DNA of 64,000 bases, from NCBI GenBank assembly GCA_019925095.2, contig CM034392.1:24928387-24992386 (forward strand), given 5' to 3'. Every line of letters begins with the position of its first letter. The stretch's first letter is position 1. This DNA is from Dendrolimus kikuchii. Taxonomy: Eukaryota > Arthropoda > Insecta > Lepidoptera > Lasiocampidae. Below the pieces are notes generated by a model. The model was given only the letters and a program-made list of their open reading frames with translations. It was not told where the DNA came from and made no database searches. Positions 44,799 through 56,514 of the stretch are shown here, in pieces. The position numbers and the translations under genes were made by a program.

Positions 44799-45099
44799 AC
44801 CTTCGGCTGGGCGTAACTATGTTCTAAATCTCAGCCTTTCCAACACATTCAAAGCGCAGGGTCGTCAGGGAGGAGGGGGTTTTTAGTGGGTATTGGGGTT
44901 GCTCGCCCGTGCAGCAACGCTCGGAGTCTTCCAAACTATTCTGTGACGTCGATCGCGGACGGAGCGCTGCCAAGAGCATACTATTGCTGCAGTGTTATCG
45001 CCCCCGACCGACGCGTGTCGTTCCCCTAGCAACGACCCAGTTTGTGCGTAAATCGGTTAAGCATTTTCCCTCGCCTCAAAACAAAAAAAAAAAAAAAAA
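44799..45099 (+). mobile_element. GC-rich retroposon S2, copy 2, 15-bp target duplication
   Basis: Flanked by AAGAAGCAAGTGGAA at 44784-44798 and 45100-45114 and ends in an A-tail. Carries about 130 bp of extra 5' sequence (AGGAGGGGGTTTTTAGTGGG, TGCTCGCCCGTGCAGCAACG) missing from copy 1. Shared 3' part includes CGCCCCCGACCGACGCG and GTTAAGCATTTTCCCTCGCC. Origin of the 5' part unknown. Confidence 0.85.
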
Positions 45100-45114
45100 A
45101 AGAAGCAAGTGGAA

Positions 45115-45671
45115 CGGGATAACTCGCGGTCGTGTACGTGGTCGTCGTGAGTCCCTAATGGAACGTAGCCATAAATATTCGATACTGTACCTTCAAACAC
45201 TAAAATATAATGACCTAAAAACCACCGAATCTCAATTTCCACTCACATAACTGGTTCACACATCGTTAAGTTATACCCGCAATACACTCGAAAATTCAAT
45301 TTCTAACTATTACTACTCTTTTACTGCTATATATGGCGATCGAAACTGGATTTTATGTTTACAGAAACAAGGTGCAGAATGTTCTTATTGTTTCGCAAAT
45401 CCGGCATAAGTAAGCACAAGCATTCGGTATACCGTGGCAATATCATAGAGGGATGTTATTAAGAGCTCGTTTTGGATTCACTCTGTGTTGTTTGGGGTCT
45501 GTTTGCATTTAATGATACGATACGATAATTAGTACTTTTTATTGCGTCAAGCGGGCAAAGAGACAGTGATGGATTTACATTAGGGGCCCTGGGCACTAGA
45601 GGCTAGTGCCCAGGGCGGCGAAATTTTCGAGGGCGGCAAAACTTGAAGTATCAGCAAAAAAAAATCAACTA
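45115..45671. other. unassigned sequence
   Basis: 45585-45645 has AGAGGCTAGTGCCCAGGGCG, similar in style to 51710-51780 and 52590-52620, fragments of a 'GGGCGGC' repeat. Nothing else. Confidence 0.35.
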
Positions 45672-45908
45672 TCTATACATATAATAAAATTGTAGACGTC
45701 GAATTTCTGTACAATGAAAAAAAATGCTAAAAACCGCAACAGGGGGATATAAGAAGTGAAATAGAACTAATTTAGTTTGTACCGGCTAAACTCCGAAATG
45801 ACTGGACCCATTTAAATGAAATTTTGTATGGTGGTAGCTTATATCCTTGGTCAACATATAGGATACACACCACCGCACCACGCGGATGAAGTCGCGGGCA
45901 TCAGCTAG
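45672..45908 (+). mobile_element. Helitron-like element
   Basis: Begins TCTATACATATAATAAAATT, ends GCGGGCATCAGCTAG, flanked by A and T. This end pair is common in lepidopteran genomes as I recall. Confidence 0.65.
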
Positions 45909-46144
45909 TCTTCTATAAAATTAATGTTTTGCAAAATTGGGATAGTTATTGGTTTCATGCCAAATCTTAATAATCGAGTTCTCATTGGATATTTACGTTT
46001 TGAAGTCTAGTTTACCGCGGGTCAACCTCTAGTGCGTGCTTCTTCTTTAAAGAGCAGGCGTTAATACAGGTTACATTGTACTAAATTTTTATGTTAGTGC
46101 TATTTGCACTCGGAAGATTAATTTCATTTTATTTCGTAAACTAT

Positions 46145-46196
46145 CCAATCTCCCGGCACGATAAGTATTCCAATCTCCCGGCACGATAAGTATTTA
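46145..46196. repeat. 26-bp tandem duplication
   Basis: TCCAATCTCCCGGCACGATA plus AGTATT occurs twice in a row. Confidence 0.9.
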
Positions 46197-46424
46197 TGTC
46201 CATTTTCTGTATTAAAACTAAATTTAAACAAAATTACAGCAAAACCGATCCAGTATTCCTAGTAGTTTTCCGTGAAAGCTTAACAGAAAGACATATCGCA
46301 TATTTTATAGACTATGAATTTTTATATCTATAAACTTGAGGAATGCTTGGTCTCATCCAAACTTTCATCCTCTATTTCAAACCGTCCTAGTTTTATTTAT
46401 CTACCCCCGTCTATGAAAACTATA

Positions 46425-46530
46425 TAAATGACAAAAAGCACAAAGATGACCAAAATGACCCGAATGACAGAAATGAACAAAATTACAGAAATGACCAAAA
46501 TAATCAAAATGACGAAAATGGCATATAAAG
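46425..46530. repeat. degenerate 10-bp minisatellite
   Basis: About ten imperfect repeats of the type AAATGACCAA. Confidence 0.8.
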
Positions 46531-46539
46531 AAAAACCTA

Positions 46540-46975
46540 TCCTACTTTTTGGGATAACCTTTACATAAATCTATACCATTATCCGGGATAAAAAGTATCC
46601 CTTGTCCAGCCTGGGTATTAAAATTACATACGTACCGAATTTTAGCCAAATCGGTTTAGTAGTATTTCCGTAATACTAGTAGTAGATAGACAGAGTTACA
46701 TTCGCATATATAATAATAATAGGGCTTTGATGTATGTATTTATACTCGCATCGTCACTCAGTGACAAAACTCCTTATAAAATAAAATTGATAAAAACTTC
46801 TGATCTTTTCCATAAGAAAACCATAAAAAAGTAGCCTAAGTTACTCCTCATAACATCGGTTCTCTGCCAGTAAAAGTTCCGTCAAATTCGGTTTAACCAT
46901 TTCAGAGATTGGTCGGAACATCCAGACAGAAAATCAGACAAAAAAAATTATGAATTTGATTTTAGGTATAAGTAC
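46540..46975. repeat. dispersed repeat fragment, class unknown
   Basis: Phrases AAATCGGTTTAGTAGTATTT and GACAGAGTTACATTCGCATA are common in lepidopteran dispersed repeats as I recall; no coding sequence. Confidence 0.4.
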
Positions 46976-47449
46976 CGTATATACTTTCATATGCATTTAG
47001 TAAAAAGCTGTTATTTTGACATTACAAACAGACACTAATTTCATTTATCTGTGTGTATAGGTATAAGGGCTATTTATCGTGCTACAATGAAAACGCTTCG
47101 CACAACCACCTAATGCGTTATGCGACCCTCGTACGGCCACACGCGGGTCTGGTGGTTTGTTATCGCCTCAATATTCCCTTCTGTTCCCACACGGTGGACG
47201 CCGGAGGCAACCACGCAACGAATGTGATTGCGGCCTGAAAGGGATTACTCACTGGTGCGAAGAACGAGAAGTATATATCGCTGGTTTAAGAGAACTTAAT
47301 ATCAGACTAACGTTTCAATATCCGTTACTAATATCTAATATATAGATTGTTAATGTACCTACTACCATATCTTGTATATGTATATAATTTATGTGTATAT
47401 TTGTATATATAGTATAGTTATGTATTTATTATTAAAATGTAAGTAATCG

Positions 47450-47626
47450 TACAATAATGATGTATACCACCGTCGCCACTCCTAATCAGAATATTCTTGC
47501 CGCAAGTTGTCTGGAAGAGATCGCTTTTTAGCGATAAGACCGCCCTTTGTACCCAACTATACTAATACTAGTTCGTAAGTTTTTCTGTAATGGTGTACAA
47601 TAAAGTGTTATCTATCTATCTACTTG
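47450..47626 (+). mobile_element. palindrome-core retroposon 3' end, copy 8
   Basis: GTTGTCTGGAAGAGATCGC, TTTTTAGCGATAAGACCGCC and the tail TGTACAATAAAGTGTTATC followed by TATC repeats; the best-preserved + copy. Confidence 0.65.
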
Positions 47627-47633
47627 TTCAATT

Positions 47634-47920
47634 TGAAAACTTGCCCGTAAAACTTCAAGTTACAATTTTGTTGCGATTCGTTTTGCCACTTGTCCGTTGA
47701 AGTTTCACTTCTACTATGTGTCCCAGCACACATTTTGATTTTTCCTAGGTTTACTGCAAATTATGATTTGGTTAAGTTTGATACATTTTAATTAATGCAT
47801 TTTTTATTCAAACATATTTTATTTTATCGAAAACAAAAAAAGTGAATTCGATCCGAAAACAAAAAAACATTCAAAGTCTACTCTAAACTTATGTCTATAT
47901 AGAAGTTTCACTTCAAAAAT
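47634..47920. repeat. dispersed repeat, shared with 60010-60395
   Basis: CCGTAAAACTTCAAGTTA, GTTGAAGTTTCACTTCTAC, TTTACTGCAAATTATGATTT and ATAGAAGTTTCACTTCAA in the same order in both copies. This copy lacks about 100 bp present in the other. Confidence 0.8.
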
Positions 47921-48423
47921 AACAGTATCTAATATCATATTGTCGTGTCTAATATCTCCATTCGTTTATTTGTCTTCCTACTAGTTAAGCTTTGACATAA
48001 AATCCTTACAAATAATATCAACTTCCTACCGCTGGTAAGGTCAAAGTACAGGTAGTAAGATAATAAAACTTGGTGGGTTTCTTTATATTCATTTGTCAAT
48101 ACAATCAAAAGGTGCTCCCTCACCGCGAGCATTTGCCTGTAATATAACGTTACAGATTCTGTAATGTTACAAATTCGAGCATTACATCGACGAGGCAGAT
48201 TGAAATATAAAATACAAAATACAGCGTTTCAAGTATATGTATTTAAAATACAAATACAAAATACAAATTACAAAATACCGTCAGGTGTTAGTTTATGTAA
48301 ATAAAATACTCACAAAAAATCAAATAATAATTATTATTAGGTCCTTGCCTATGTAACTGCCGTTTTTTTCTGAAATAAGTTAACCTAATTTTATTATATT
48401 TTTTTTTATTCTAATCTCCACGG
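47921..48423. other. unassigned sequence
   Basis: 48190-48280 has a run of ATACAAAATAC-type near-repeats. No gene. Confidence 0.4.
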
Positions 48424-48618
48424 CCTTGAAGATAGGGATATTTCCATCTTGTTCTTCTTGTTCTCCGTCGTCACACTCTTGGCAGAGTGGTCGTGGTCCT
48501 CATGGTACAGGGGTGGTGGCAAGCTTCACAATTCGTCACCATTTCCATCTTGTAGGTACGCGTAGATTTTGGTGGTTCCACCCGGATCTATGCGTGCTTA
48601 TATCGGTCCCATGGCAGG

Positions 48619-49023
48619 GAATGCACAAGGACTGAAACAGCTCGCTTTTTTGAACTCGTTCATGAGGTGACCGACAAAGTTTTTGGGCAGTATCCTTTTG
48701 CAGAGGTAGTCATACTCGAGAATTTTAATGCTCATTACGCTGAGTGGTTGGGTTCCCCGAGAACTGATCTGTCAGGGACTACTGCCTACGAATTTGCTCT
48801 CGCCAATGGATTCACTCAGGTGATTACGGAGTTTACCCGAATACCGGATAGAGTGGATCATGAGTCTTCTTTGCTGGATCTTCTGCTGACCATACACCCG
48901 GAGAACTACCAGATCTCCATCAGTGCTCCACTGGGAACCTCTGATCATTGTCTGGTATCTTTGGTGGTGCCCCTTCCTATTCCCGATCGGACTCGTCCCG
49001 CTGGACGACGGAAGGTGTGGTGA
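48619..49023 (+). pseudogene. LINE endonuclease (APE-type) remnant
   Basis: TETARFFELVHEVTDKVFGQ followed by ENFNAHYAEWLGS, where active LINEs have GDFN: the Gly-Asp pair is Glu-Asn. Ends with GTSDHCLVSL, the SDH motif of APE-type nucleases, intact. Confidence 0.8.
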
Positions 49024-49616
49024 TACAGGTCAGCAGATTGGGATGGACTCCGTGAATTCTATGCATCCTACCCATGGAGGCAGTTATGTTTCTCGTCGGA
49101 AGCTTCTGATCCGAGCACAGACTGGATCGCCGATGTAGTACTGCAGCGAATAACATGTTTAATTCCAAACTCAACTGTACCTATCGGTGGTACGAGTAAA
49201 CCACAATGGTTCAATAAGCACAGCAGTGAAGCTGTAAAGCTAAAGAAACAGGCTTATCCAGCCTGGACTGCAGCGCGGGCTCGTCAGGCTCCAAGTTCCT
49301 CTGACCTGAAAAAGTGATACAATGCCGCCCCCAGGTCCCTCAAAAAACAGCTCGCAAGAGCAAAATTCGATCACATCGGCAGAATTGGTGAGCGCCTCTC
49401 TAGCTACTCTTCTGGGACTAGAGCTTTTTAGGCCCTCACCAAAGCTGTCCAAGGAAACTTTTGTCGGGCTTCTCTTCCACCTCTGCGCACAGTGGACGAC
49501 CGTCTGGTACACGCCGCCAAAGATAAAGTCAATCTTCTGGATGAAATCTTTGCGGCCAATTCAACTCTTGAGACATAGGAGAAACTCCACCTACAATCCC
49601 TGAGTGTGAGTCTAGA

Positions 49617-50450
49617 ATGTCGGAGGTGCGCTTTACTCAAAAAGCAGTCCGATGTGCTCTCCTCTCCCTCGACGTCAAAAAGTCTTCTGGCCCTGATGGC
49701 AATCCTGCCATTGTGCTGCAGACGTGTTTAGCTGAGCTGTCCCCAGCCAGTCCTTGCCCGACTTTTCACTCTCTCTTACTACAAGGGTTGTGTCCTCGCT
49801 TCGTGTAAGATTGCCCATGTACACCTTGCCCCCAAAAAAGGGGACGTAACAGACACGTCGAATAGGCCTATAACAATAACCTTTTTGCTCTCAATGGTGA
49901 TGGAGCGTATTATCAACACGCAGCTCTTGTGTTACCTCGAAGATTCCCAGCTGCTAAACGATCGGCAATACGGCTTCCGCCACGGTCGCTCAGTTCGGGA
50001 TCTCTTGGTTTACCTAACCCACCGTTGGGCTGAAGCCATTGAGAGCAAAGGGGAAGCACTGGCAGTTAGTCTAGAATTCTAGATATTGCTAAGGCCTTCG
50101 ACCGGGTCTGGCACAGGGCTCTTCTATCGGAGCGGCCATCGTTTGGGATACCCGAAGGGCCTTGCACCTGGATATCCAGCTTTTTTGATGAGCGCAGCAT
50201 TCAAGTCGTTGTCGACGGTTGTTGCTCAAGTTTCAAGCCCATCAACGCTGGTGTGCCCCAGGGTTGTGTGCTATCGCCAACGTTGTTCTTCTTACATATC
50301 AATGATATGTTGTCTATTCGCAACATTCATTCCAATGCGGATGATAGCACAGGCGATGCGCAGTACTCTGGTCGTGCAAACTTCCCTCGATCATTTATGG
50401 AGGAAAGTTGGGTTAGATTTGTATCTGAAGTAGAGTATTCCTTAGAGTGA
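49617..50450 (+). pseudogene. LINE reverse transcriptase remnant
   Basis: KKSSGPDGNPAIVL, then ERIINTQLLCYLEDSQLLND and GFRHGRS at 49972. After a shift near 50075, DIAKAFDRVWHRALL keeps the first catalytic Asp; VPQGCVLSPTLF follows. The YADD box is NADD at 50334. At least two frameshifts and an internal stop. Confidence 0.85.
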
Positions 50451-50475
50451 GTCTCTGAATGGGGGAGACAAAACC

Positions 50476-51147
50476 TTGTCCATTTCAACCCCAAGAAGAC
50501 ATAGGTCTACGTATTCTCTGCCAAAAAAACTCCATTCGAGCAATCGCTTCAGTTCCAAGGAACTCCCCTTACCACCACCAAGAGTATTGGGATCCTCAGT
50601 GTTGACATCGCGAACGATGTTCAGGGGCCATCTTGAAGGCAAGGCAAAACTCGCCTCTAAGAAGCTGGGAATGTTAAACGGGTCCAAGCAGTATTTCACA
50701 CCGCGGCAACGCTTTGTGCTTTGTAAAACCCAGGTGAGCCCGCATATGGAGTACTGCTCACACTTTTGGGCTGGAGCACCTGGCTACCAACTCGATCCCC
50801 TAGACTGTATTCAACGTCGAGCCATTCACGTTGTTGATGATTCCACACTCACAGATGGTCTAGATAGGCTTGGCCTTATGAGAGACTTCGCTTCTCTCTA
50901 CGTATTCTACTGACTGTATAACGGGGAGTATTCGGAAGAACTGTATAGAATGGTGTATTCGTCCTCTTTCTACCATCGAACCGCTCGCCATGTGTTGGGA
51001 TTTCACCCCCACTTCCTTAAGCCGCTTCGCTCATGTACGCAACGGTTCTGTAGAACCTTTTTCAAAAAGGGTGTCATAAAATTTCTTCGAGGCTGGCAGC
51101 GGGTTGATGAAATCTCTGGTGTTGCAAATGTCCATAAGCGACAGTAA
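50476..51147 (+). pseudogene. LINE C-terminal region
   Basis: KLASKKLGMLNGSKQYF, PHMEYCSHFWAGAP and LDPLDCIQRRAIHVVDD are typical; after a break, KPLRSCTQRFCRTFFKKG and KFLRGWQ end in GVANVHKRQ-stop. The reading frame runs into the conserved 3' tail. Confidence 0.82.
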
Positions 51148-51199
51148 CTGCTTTCCATCAGGTGGGCCGTCAGCCTGTCTGCTGTACTCCAGCTATAAA

Positions 51200-52180
51200 A
51201 AAAAGGTCGAAATTTCCAGAATGGAAGCGGGCAAACCAATAACAAGTGGTGCGTTCATTGTAGTGTTCGCTCATAAAGGTCGTTGATGTTGCTTGTCGCT
51301 CTTGCCGCGTTGCTGCCACGACGGTACTCTTATTCCATATGTACTCGAATTTTTAACTATCCATGATGACGAAAAAGATTCAAATGCGAAGAAAACATAA
51401 CACTTATCAATAAATAAATGACTAATTTTTAAAAAAGAATTTCGTGTTTTCAAAGTAAAATTAATTTGAAATTATATATCTTAGCCAAACAAAAATATTT
51501 ATTTTAAATGGCCAGTACTGCAGAATGTACCTAATATTTAGCGGTCACCATTTTGCTTATGAAAGCTATCGAGCGCTATTTTCTGAAGAACACACCCATT
51601 AATAAGGTAGCTATGTTTTTATCTTGGCCGTTTTTATGGTTTCTTGCGTTGCCTGTCTGTTGATTATTACAGGAATTGCTATAGTTTAAGATTTGATTAT
51701 TTTAATTAAGGCAGTGGCGGATTTGCCCTAAGGCCCAGGAGGCCCGGGCCTAGGGCGGCCAGATATTAGAGGCGGCCAGTCGTGACAAAAAATTCACTGA
51801 TGATAACAAGAAATAACACAAAGTACGTAAATATTCTAAAGGCTCGCGCACATTACGGTAGCCCGCACTGCACCGCATCGTATAACAATAATTTTCCTAA
51901 ATCACTTTTGTACTTTTTATAAATAAAATATAGATAATGTAATGTGAAGTAATTATTTCGTTCATATAAAATGTACGTATAAGTTATTTCGTACATATAA
52001 GTGATTTAGGAAGAATATTGTTCTACGCGCGATCCTTAAAAACACTCGCTCGTGCATTCGTAGATTAAACAAACGCACTGTTACGCAATATTAGGTGCAA
52101 ATCTGCAATTATCCCTGAAACATCGGATTTTTTTTTACAAACTAGCAGATATTATAGTTAACTAAATTTCTGAATCTTCT
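51200..52180. other. unassigned sequence with GGGCGGCC repeat fragment
   Basis: 51710-51790 has AGGCCCGGGCCTAGGGCGGC, echoed at 52580-52615 around SINE-A copy 13, so a repeat was probably split by that SINE. Rest AT-rich. Confidence 0.4.
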
Positions 52181-52492
52181 CCGTGCAGAGACGGAGAAAG
52201 AATACAATTTCCTGCGGCCGGGCGGTCTGGTGTAAGAGGCGACCAAACAACCCACAGCCAGGTGGTAGGGCATTTGTCCGACTGGATGGCTACCACCCCT
52301 GGTCTAAAGTATGTCGCCATAACAACCTTGAGTTGTATTCCGGCATTAGTGACCAGGTTCCAGACTCCCTTAAGAGAGCAGCAGCGCATTTGTAGAACCT
52401 TTGGTGTTGCAAATGTCCATAGGCGATGGTAACCGCTTTCTATCAAGTGGGCCGTCTGCCTGTCTGCTGAACTCCTGCAATAAAATAAAAAA
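52181..52492 (+). mobile_element. SINE-A copy 13, full length
   Basis: Head CCGTGCAGAGACGGAGAAAG, tail CTCCTGCAATAAAATAAAAA. Confidence 0.9.
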
Positions 52493-52930
52493 TCGATTTG
52501 AAATTTGGCAAAAAAGTAAATTCATCATTTACTCAATATGATGGGTGCTGAGAGAGGGGTGGCTGGTACTTACTACATGGCCTGGGGCCTAGGGCGGCCA
52601 AGACTGCAAATCCGCCACTGAATGAAGGTCAAGGTGGGCAGACCGGCACAGTTTTTAGTAAAGTCGGTATGATAACATCCTACAGCCTATTTTTTAACTT
52701 AAATCTATGTTTTTAATATTGATGATGATTAAAAATTCAACACATGACGATCTTTCCCTAGACTACTAGATGCCCCCATTTTGAGTTTGAAGGTTGTTAG
52801 GTTTTCATTAAAATTAATATTTTTATAAATATATTTTTTTTAAATCTTTATTTAGAAAGGGCTTTGCCGCTTAGCGGCCATGTCCCCCTTGTAAATATTG
52901 AAGATAATTTAATTAGATTAATATAAAAAT

Positions 52931-53219
52931 GTTCGGGCATGTGGAAAGAATGCATGATGAAAGAATGACTAAACAGATATACAATGCAAAAGTGGATGGA
53001 TGCAAAAATCGTGGAAGGCCACGACACACCTTCCATGTTCAAATTGATCGTGTACTAGTAGAAGGTGATGTCAGGAGCCTTAAGAACAGACGAGCGTGCA
53101 TGACAAGTGTTATGAATGTCAAAAAAGCAAGTGAGGTGTGTAAGAATAAGCCTAAATGGCGCTCTGTTGTTCGTGCCTACCCCGCAAGGGAACGGGCGTG
53201 AAGTTATGTATGTATGTAT
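52931..53219 (+). mobile_element. RTE-like LINE 3' end, copy 6
   Basis: Starts at FGHVERMHDERMTKQIYN and runs intact to VRAYPARERA-stop with a TATG tail. All 90 codons are open. Confidence 0.85.
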
Positions 53220-53259
53220 TCATAGTCGCAATATTTACACATATTGTCTTGTGGTCTTC

Positions 53260-53500
53260 TTCTTCATTGGCCATTAGAGGTAACGAGAAGGTTGGGGGCT
53301 TGAGGAAATATCTGTACACCGGCTTGTACTCGGCGGGCGACCACGCATTGGTGGCGGGGTTTGGAGGTGGTGTAGCCCTCCCGCGTAACGGTGGTATCTC
53401 TCTATGGCTTCGTTGGTCAGTCTGTGGCGTTCGATGGCCCTCTCGGTCTTTAGGTAGCCATCTGTGGCCTTTTAAAGAAAGAAAAATATTTGAAGAAATA
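53260..53500. other. GC-rich block, unassigned
   Basis: GTTGGGGGCTTGAGGAAATA and GGTGGTGTAGCCCTCCCGCG; possibly an inverted LINE 5' or 3' segment. No frame with a known motif. Confidence 0.3.
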
Positions 53501-53554
53501 GCGACGTACTTACATTGCTGACATGCATCTTAAAAATAAAAACATATTTATAGA

Positions 53555-53692
53555 ATTTGTACGCCGCATTTTCAGCAAACAAGGTTTGCAGTCATTATTG
53601 CTGTGCCAACATAATATCCGACACAACGCTGATTTTCAGTGCAAACCTTTCTTTTGGCGTAATACTAAAACGACCCGATTATTTTTATGAAT
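53555..53692. repeat. dispersed repeat, shared with 606-735
   Basis: Same orientation as the copy at 606-735, with small indels; ends near AAAACGACCCG where the other has AAAACGAGCC. Confidence 0.7.
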
Positions 53693-54060
53693 TTAATTCA
53701 AAAACTATTTCATTTGTAAATAATAATAGTTTACACTCCTACACTCTTTTAATAAGCTTAACCGTCTCGTATGACTAACTATATATGAATAATGTGGTTC
53801 ATATTTAGCACACATATATCATTCTGTGATGACGTCAAATGACGTGAATTCAGAGCCTGACCGGATGGGAAGCATGCACCACGAATGTGGATATTGTTTG
53901 TTACAATTATCACTAGTTGATGGTGATGGAAAAGATCGTGATGAAACCTCCATCGCACATGCGATATATGCGATATCCCATCAAATAACTGATATGTGAC
54001 ATCTGCTACATTTCAAGACAGCTGATGTACAAAATTATTATATATATACTTATTTATTTT

Positions 54061-54278
54061 AGTCGTGGAAGGCCACGAGACACCTTCCATGATCAAATTG
54101 ATCGTGTACTAGCAGAAGGTGATGTCAAGAGCCTTAAAAACAGACGAGCGTGCATGACAAGAGTTATGAATGTCAAAGAAGCAAGTGAGGTGTGTAAGAA
54201 TAAGCCTAAATGGCGCTCTGTTGTTCGTGCCTACCCCGCAAGGGAACTGGCGTGAAGTTGTGTATTTATGTATGTATT
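54061..54278 (+). mobile_element. RTE-like LINE 3' end, copy 7
   Basis: Begins inside SRGRPRDTFHDQIDRVLAEG and runs open to the PARELA stop; tail TGTATTTATGTATGTATTTT. Confidence 0.82.
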
Positions 54279-54635
54279 TTATTTTATTTTATTTTACAAT
54301 TTTTGGATGACTATCAGCTATTCACATTGTAATAATAACACATTAGTGATAGTGAGCTATTAACAAGTCACCACAGATAGAAATAAATTAAGATATCTAT
54401 CAGATCTCATCAGAGAACAGAGACCTAAAAACAAAGAGAGAAAAAATGTAATTTAAACATGAAAAAAAAGTCTAACATCGTAAGAAAACCTGCTCATTAC
54501 ACACTAAAATTCAAAATATAGATCATTCAGTTTATTCCTAAAACCAGAACACTGAAGTACCCGTTATATCCAAATCATAGCTGCGAATTAATTTATTATA
54601 GGTAGTACACGATCGATTGTACTGAAATGACTTTA

Positions 54636-55001
54636 TCTATATATCTTATATTACTACGTGAAGCAAAAACACAGCAAAAACTTTGTACCCCTTTTTACGA
54701 AATTGCGCGGATGGAGGAGTATGAAATTTCGCACACTTATAGTTTATATAGAGACGGAGTGCAGAATGGTAATATTTTTTTTAAATTATGCATAAAAAAT
54801 ACATTAAATCAATAAAAGAAACATTACACACATTACTATATACTCATTTGTTTATTGTTCAAATCAAATTAACAGTGTAGCCTTGGCGAAATCCGTGATT
54901 ATCGAAGTATATTAGTCTTTGACAACAGAACCTTAATAATGTTCAAACTTATAATTTAAATTAATTATTACCGTTGAATGTCGACCACGGGCGACCACTA
55001 G
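54636..55001 (+). mobile_element. Helitron-like element
   Basis: Begins TCTATATATCTTATATTAC after A, ends GGGCGACCACTAG before T. Matches 32430-32745. Confidence 0.65.
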
Positions 55002-55398
55002 TAATATTAAAGTGTTAAACTTTATATGTTATTTACGGATCAGTGTTCAATGTAAATATTAATTAAGATTTTTATAAATTAAAATTCAAAAGTTTTAATT
55101 TACGATCCAAATAAGAATAGGAATGTCAATAACCTCTATCTGTCAAATGTCACTCGAAAAGTATGGTTTGCAAAAAACTTATTTGCATATCAATAATAAA
55201 TAGTCTTACATCAAATTTAAATAAAAAGGTTAAATTAGTAGTAAATTGTCTTAATATAATATTTAATTATTTAACTACTATAAATAAACTAAGTCTAACT
55301 AACATCTAATAACAAAAACTAAAATATCCTATAAATAAACCTAACTTAAAAATATATATATAATAGTTAAAAAAACTAAAATCAAAATAAAACCTATA

Positions 55399-55640
55399 TT
55401 AAAGCCCGTCCAGCCCCACCAGACCACTGTCGCTGGGCATTGTACCTAGAAGGCTGGCAGCATTACCTCGCTGGATACAAAGGCTAATCCTTTGAGCGAG
55501 GTAAGCGCCAGCCTTCCGGTCTCCTGTTTTGTCGACTAGGCGTTTTTTAATTACTTTAAATAATTTGTGGGCACTTGGCCCCCATGGGCCGAAAGTCTCC
55601 ACCCCAAACGGCTCAAACATGTAACCTGTTCCAAGGGTTA
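55399..55640 (-). pseudogene. repeated LGPWG/AIQRGN tail domain, copy 3 (open)
   Basis: Open for 73 codons: MFEPFGVETFGPWGPSAHK, RLVDKTGDRKAGAYLAQR, ISLCIQRGNAASLLGTMP. No stop or shift inside. Confidence 0.65.
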
Positions 55641-56262
55641 CATATTATTTAAAGTTATTTAAAGTCACAATATGGCGCAAAGTCGATCCTATTCTCATTT
55701 GAATCGCATTTAGATATAAATAAAGCAAAATGACACAAGTAAATATATTGACTGAAAGCAATTTGCCACGTTTAATAAGTTTTATTGCTGTTTTATAATG
55801 CAATTTAAAATTTATTAAACTATTTTAAAGCTATTGCATATTGATTAAAAAATAAGTAGTGTTAAATGTTCATTTAACAGATAATACTTTGTGTATAATG
55901 TAATTGCTATTATAGATACTAAACATAGTGTATTTAGTAGATATATTTCTTGAAATGTCCATAATATATAAATTTCTTGATATATTTATTTTTAACAACT
56001 CTACGGACTCGAGTTCTGTACCCTTTTTTACAACTTAATTTCTATGAAAGTTTTTATAGTTCATACATGCTTATTGTTTAGTTTTGTTACTGTGTGTGAC
56101 GTTAATTTAGTGATTTTTATGTTGTGGTGTACCTTAAGAATAACTTATTATATTAATTTATGCTAACTTTAATACTAAAATTATACTAATGTAGAGTGTA
56201 TCTGTTACATGCTGGTGTTGTGAGGAAGTACACGTGCAGTGTGTGCCTTATGTCTATACCTA
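55641..56262. other. AT-rich, nothing identified
   Basis: No frame or repeat supported. Confidence 0.4.
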
Positions 56263-56514
56263 TATATCCGTGGCTGGCGGGAATACATTGATATCTCGAC
56301 ATACATCTTTTTTTTTATTCGTTTAGACGCTTCCTACGCCTGTGTTTTTATAGGAAAAAAATTGACAGTCCGAAATATTCATAACTTTTAAAGATTTTTC
56401 CTTTGGTAATAATAGAATAACACGATTTATCATTACTAGTCAAACTTTAAAATTGCGCCCCTGTAAAATTGATATTTTGAACATGTCAACATATTCACGC
56501 CAGCCACGGATATA
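56263..56514. mobile_element. MITE-like element with 17-bp perfect inverted ends
   Basis: TATATCCGTGGCTGGCG at 56263-56279 is exactly inverted at 56498-56514. 252 bp, non-coding. Confidence 0.6.

Larger units (their letters stand above)
48424..51199 (+). mobile_element. decayed CR1/jockey-like LINE with A-tail
   Basis: 5'-truncated non-LTR retrotransposon: endonuclease remnant, reverse transcriptase in several frames, C-terminal domain, then a 3' end nearly identical to the SINE-A tail (GTTGCAAATGTCCATAAGCG, AGGTGGGCCGTCAGCCTGTC) and AAAAAAAA at 51192-51199. Many stops and frameshifts; not functional. Confidence 0.88.
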
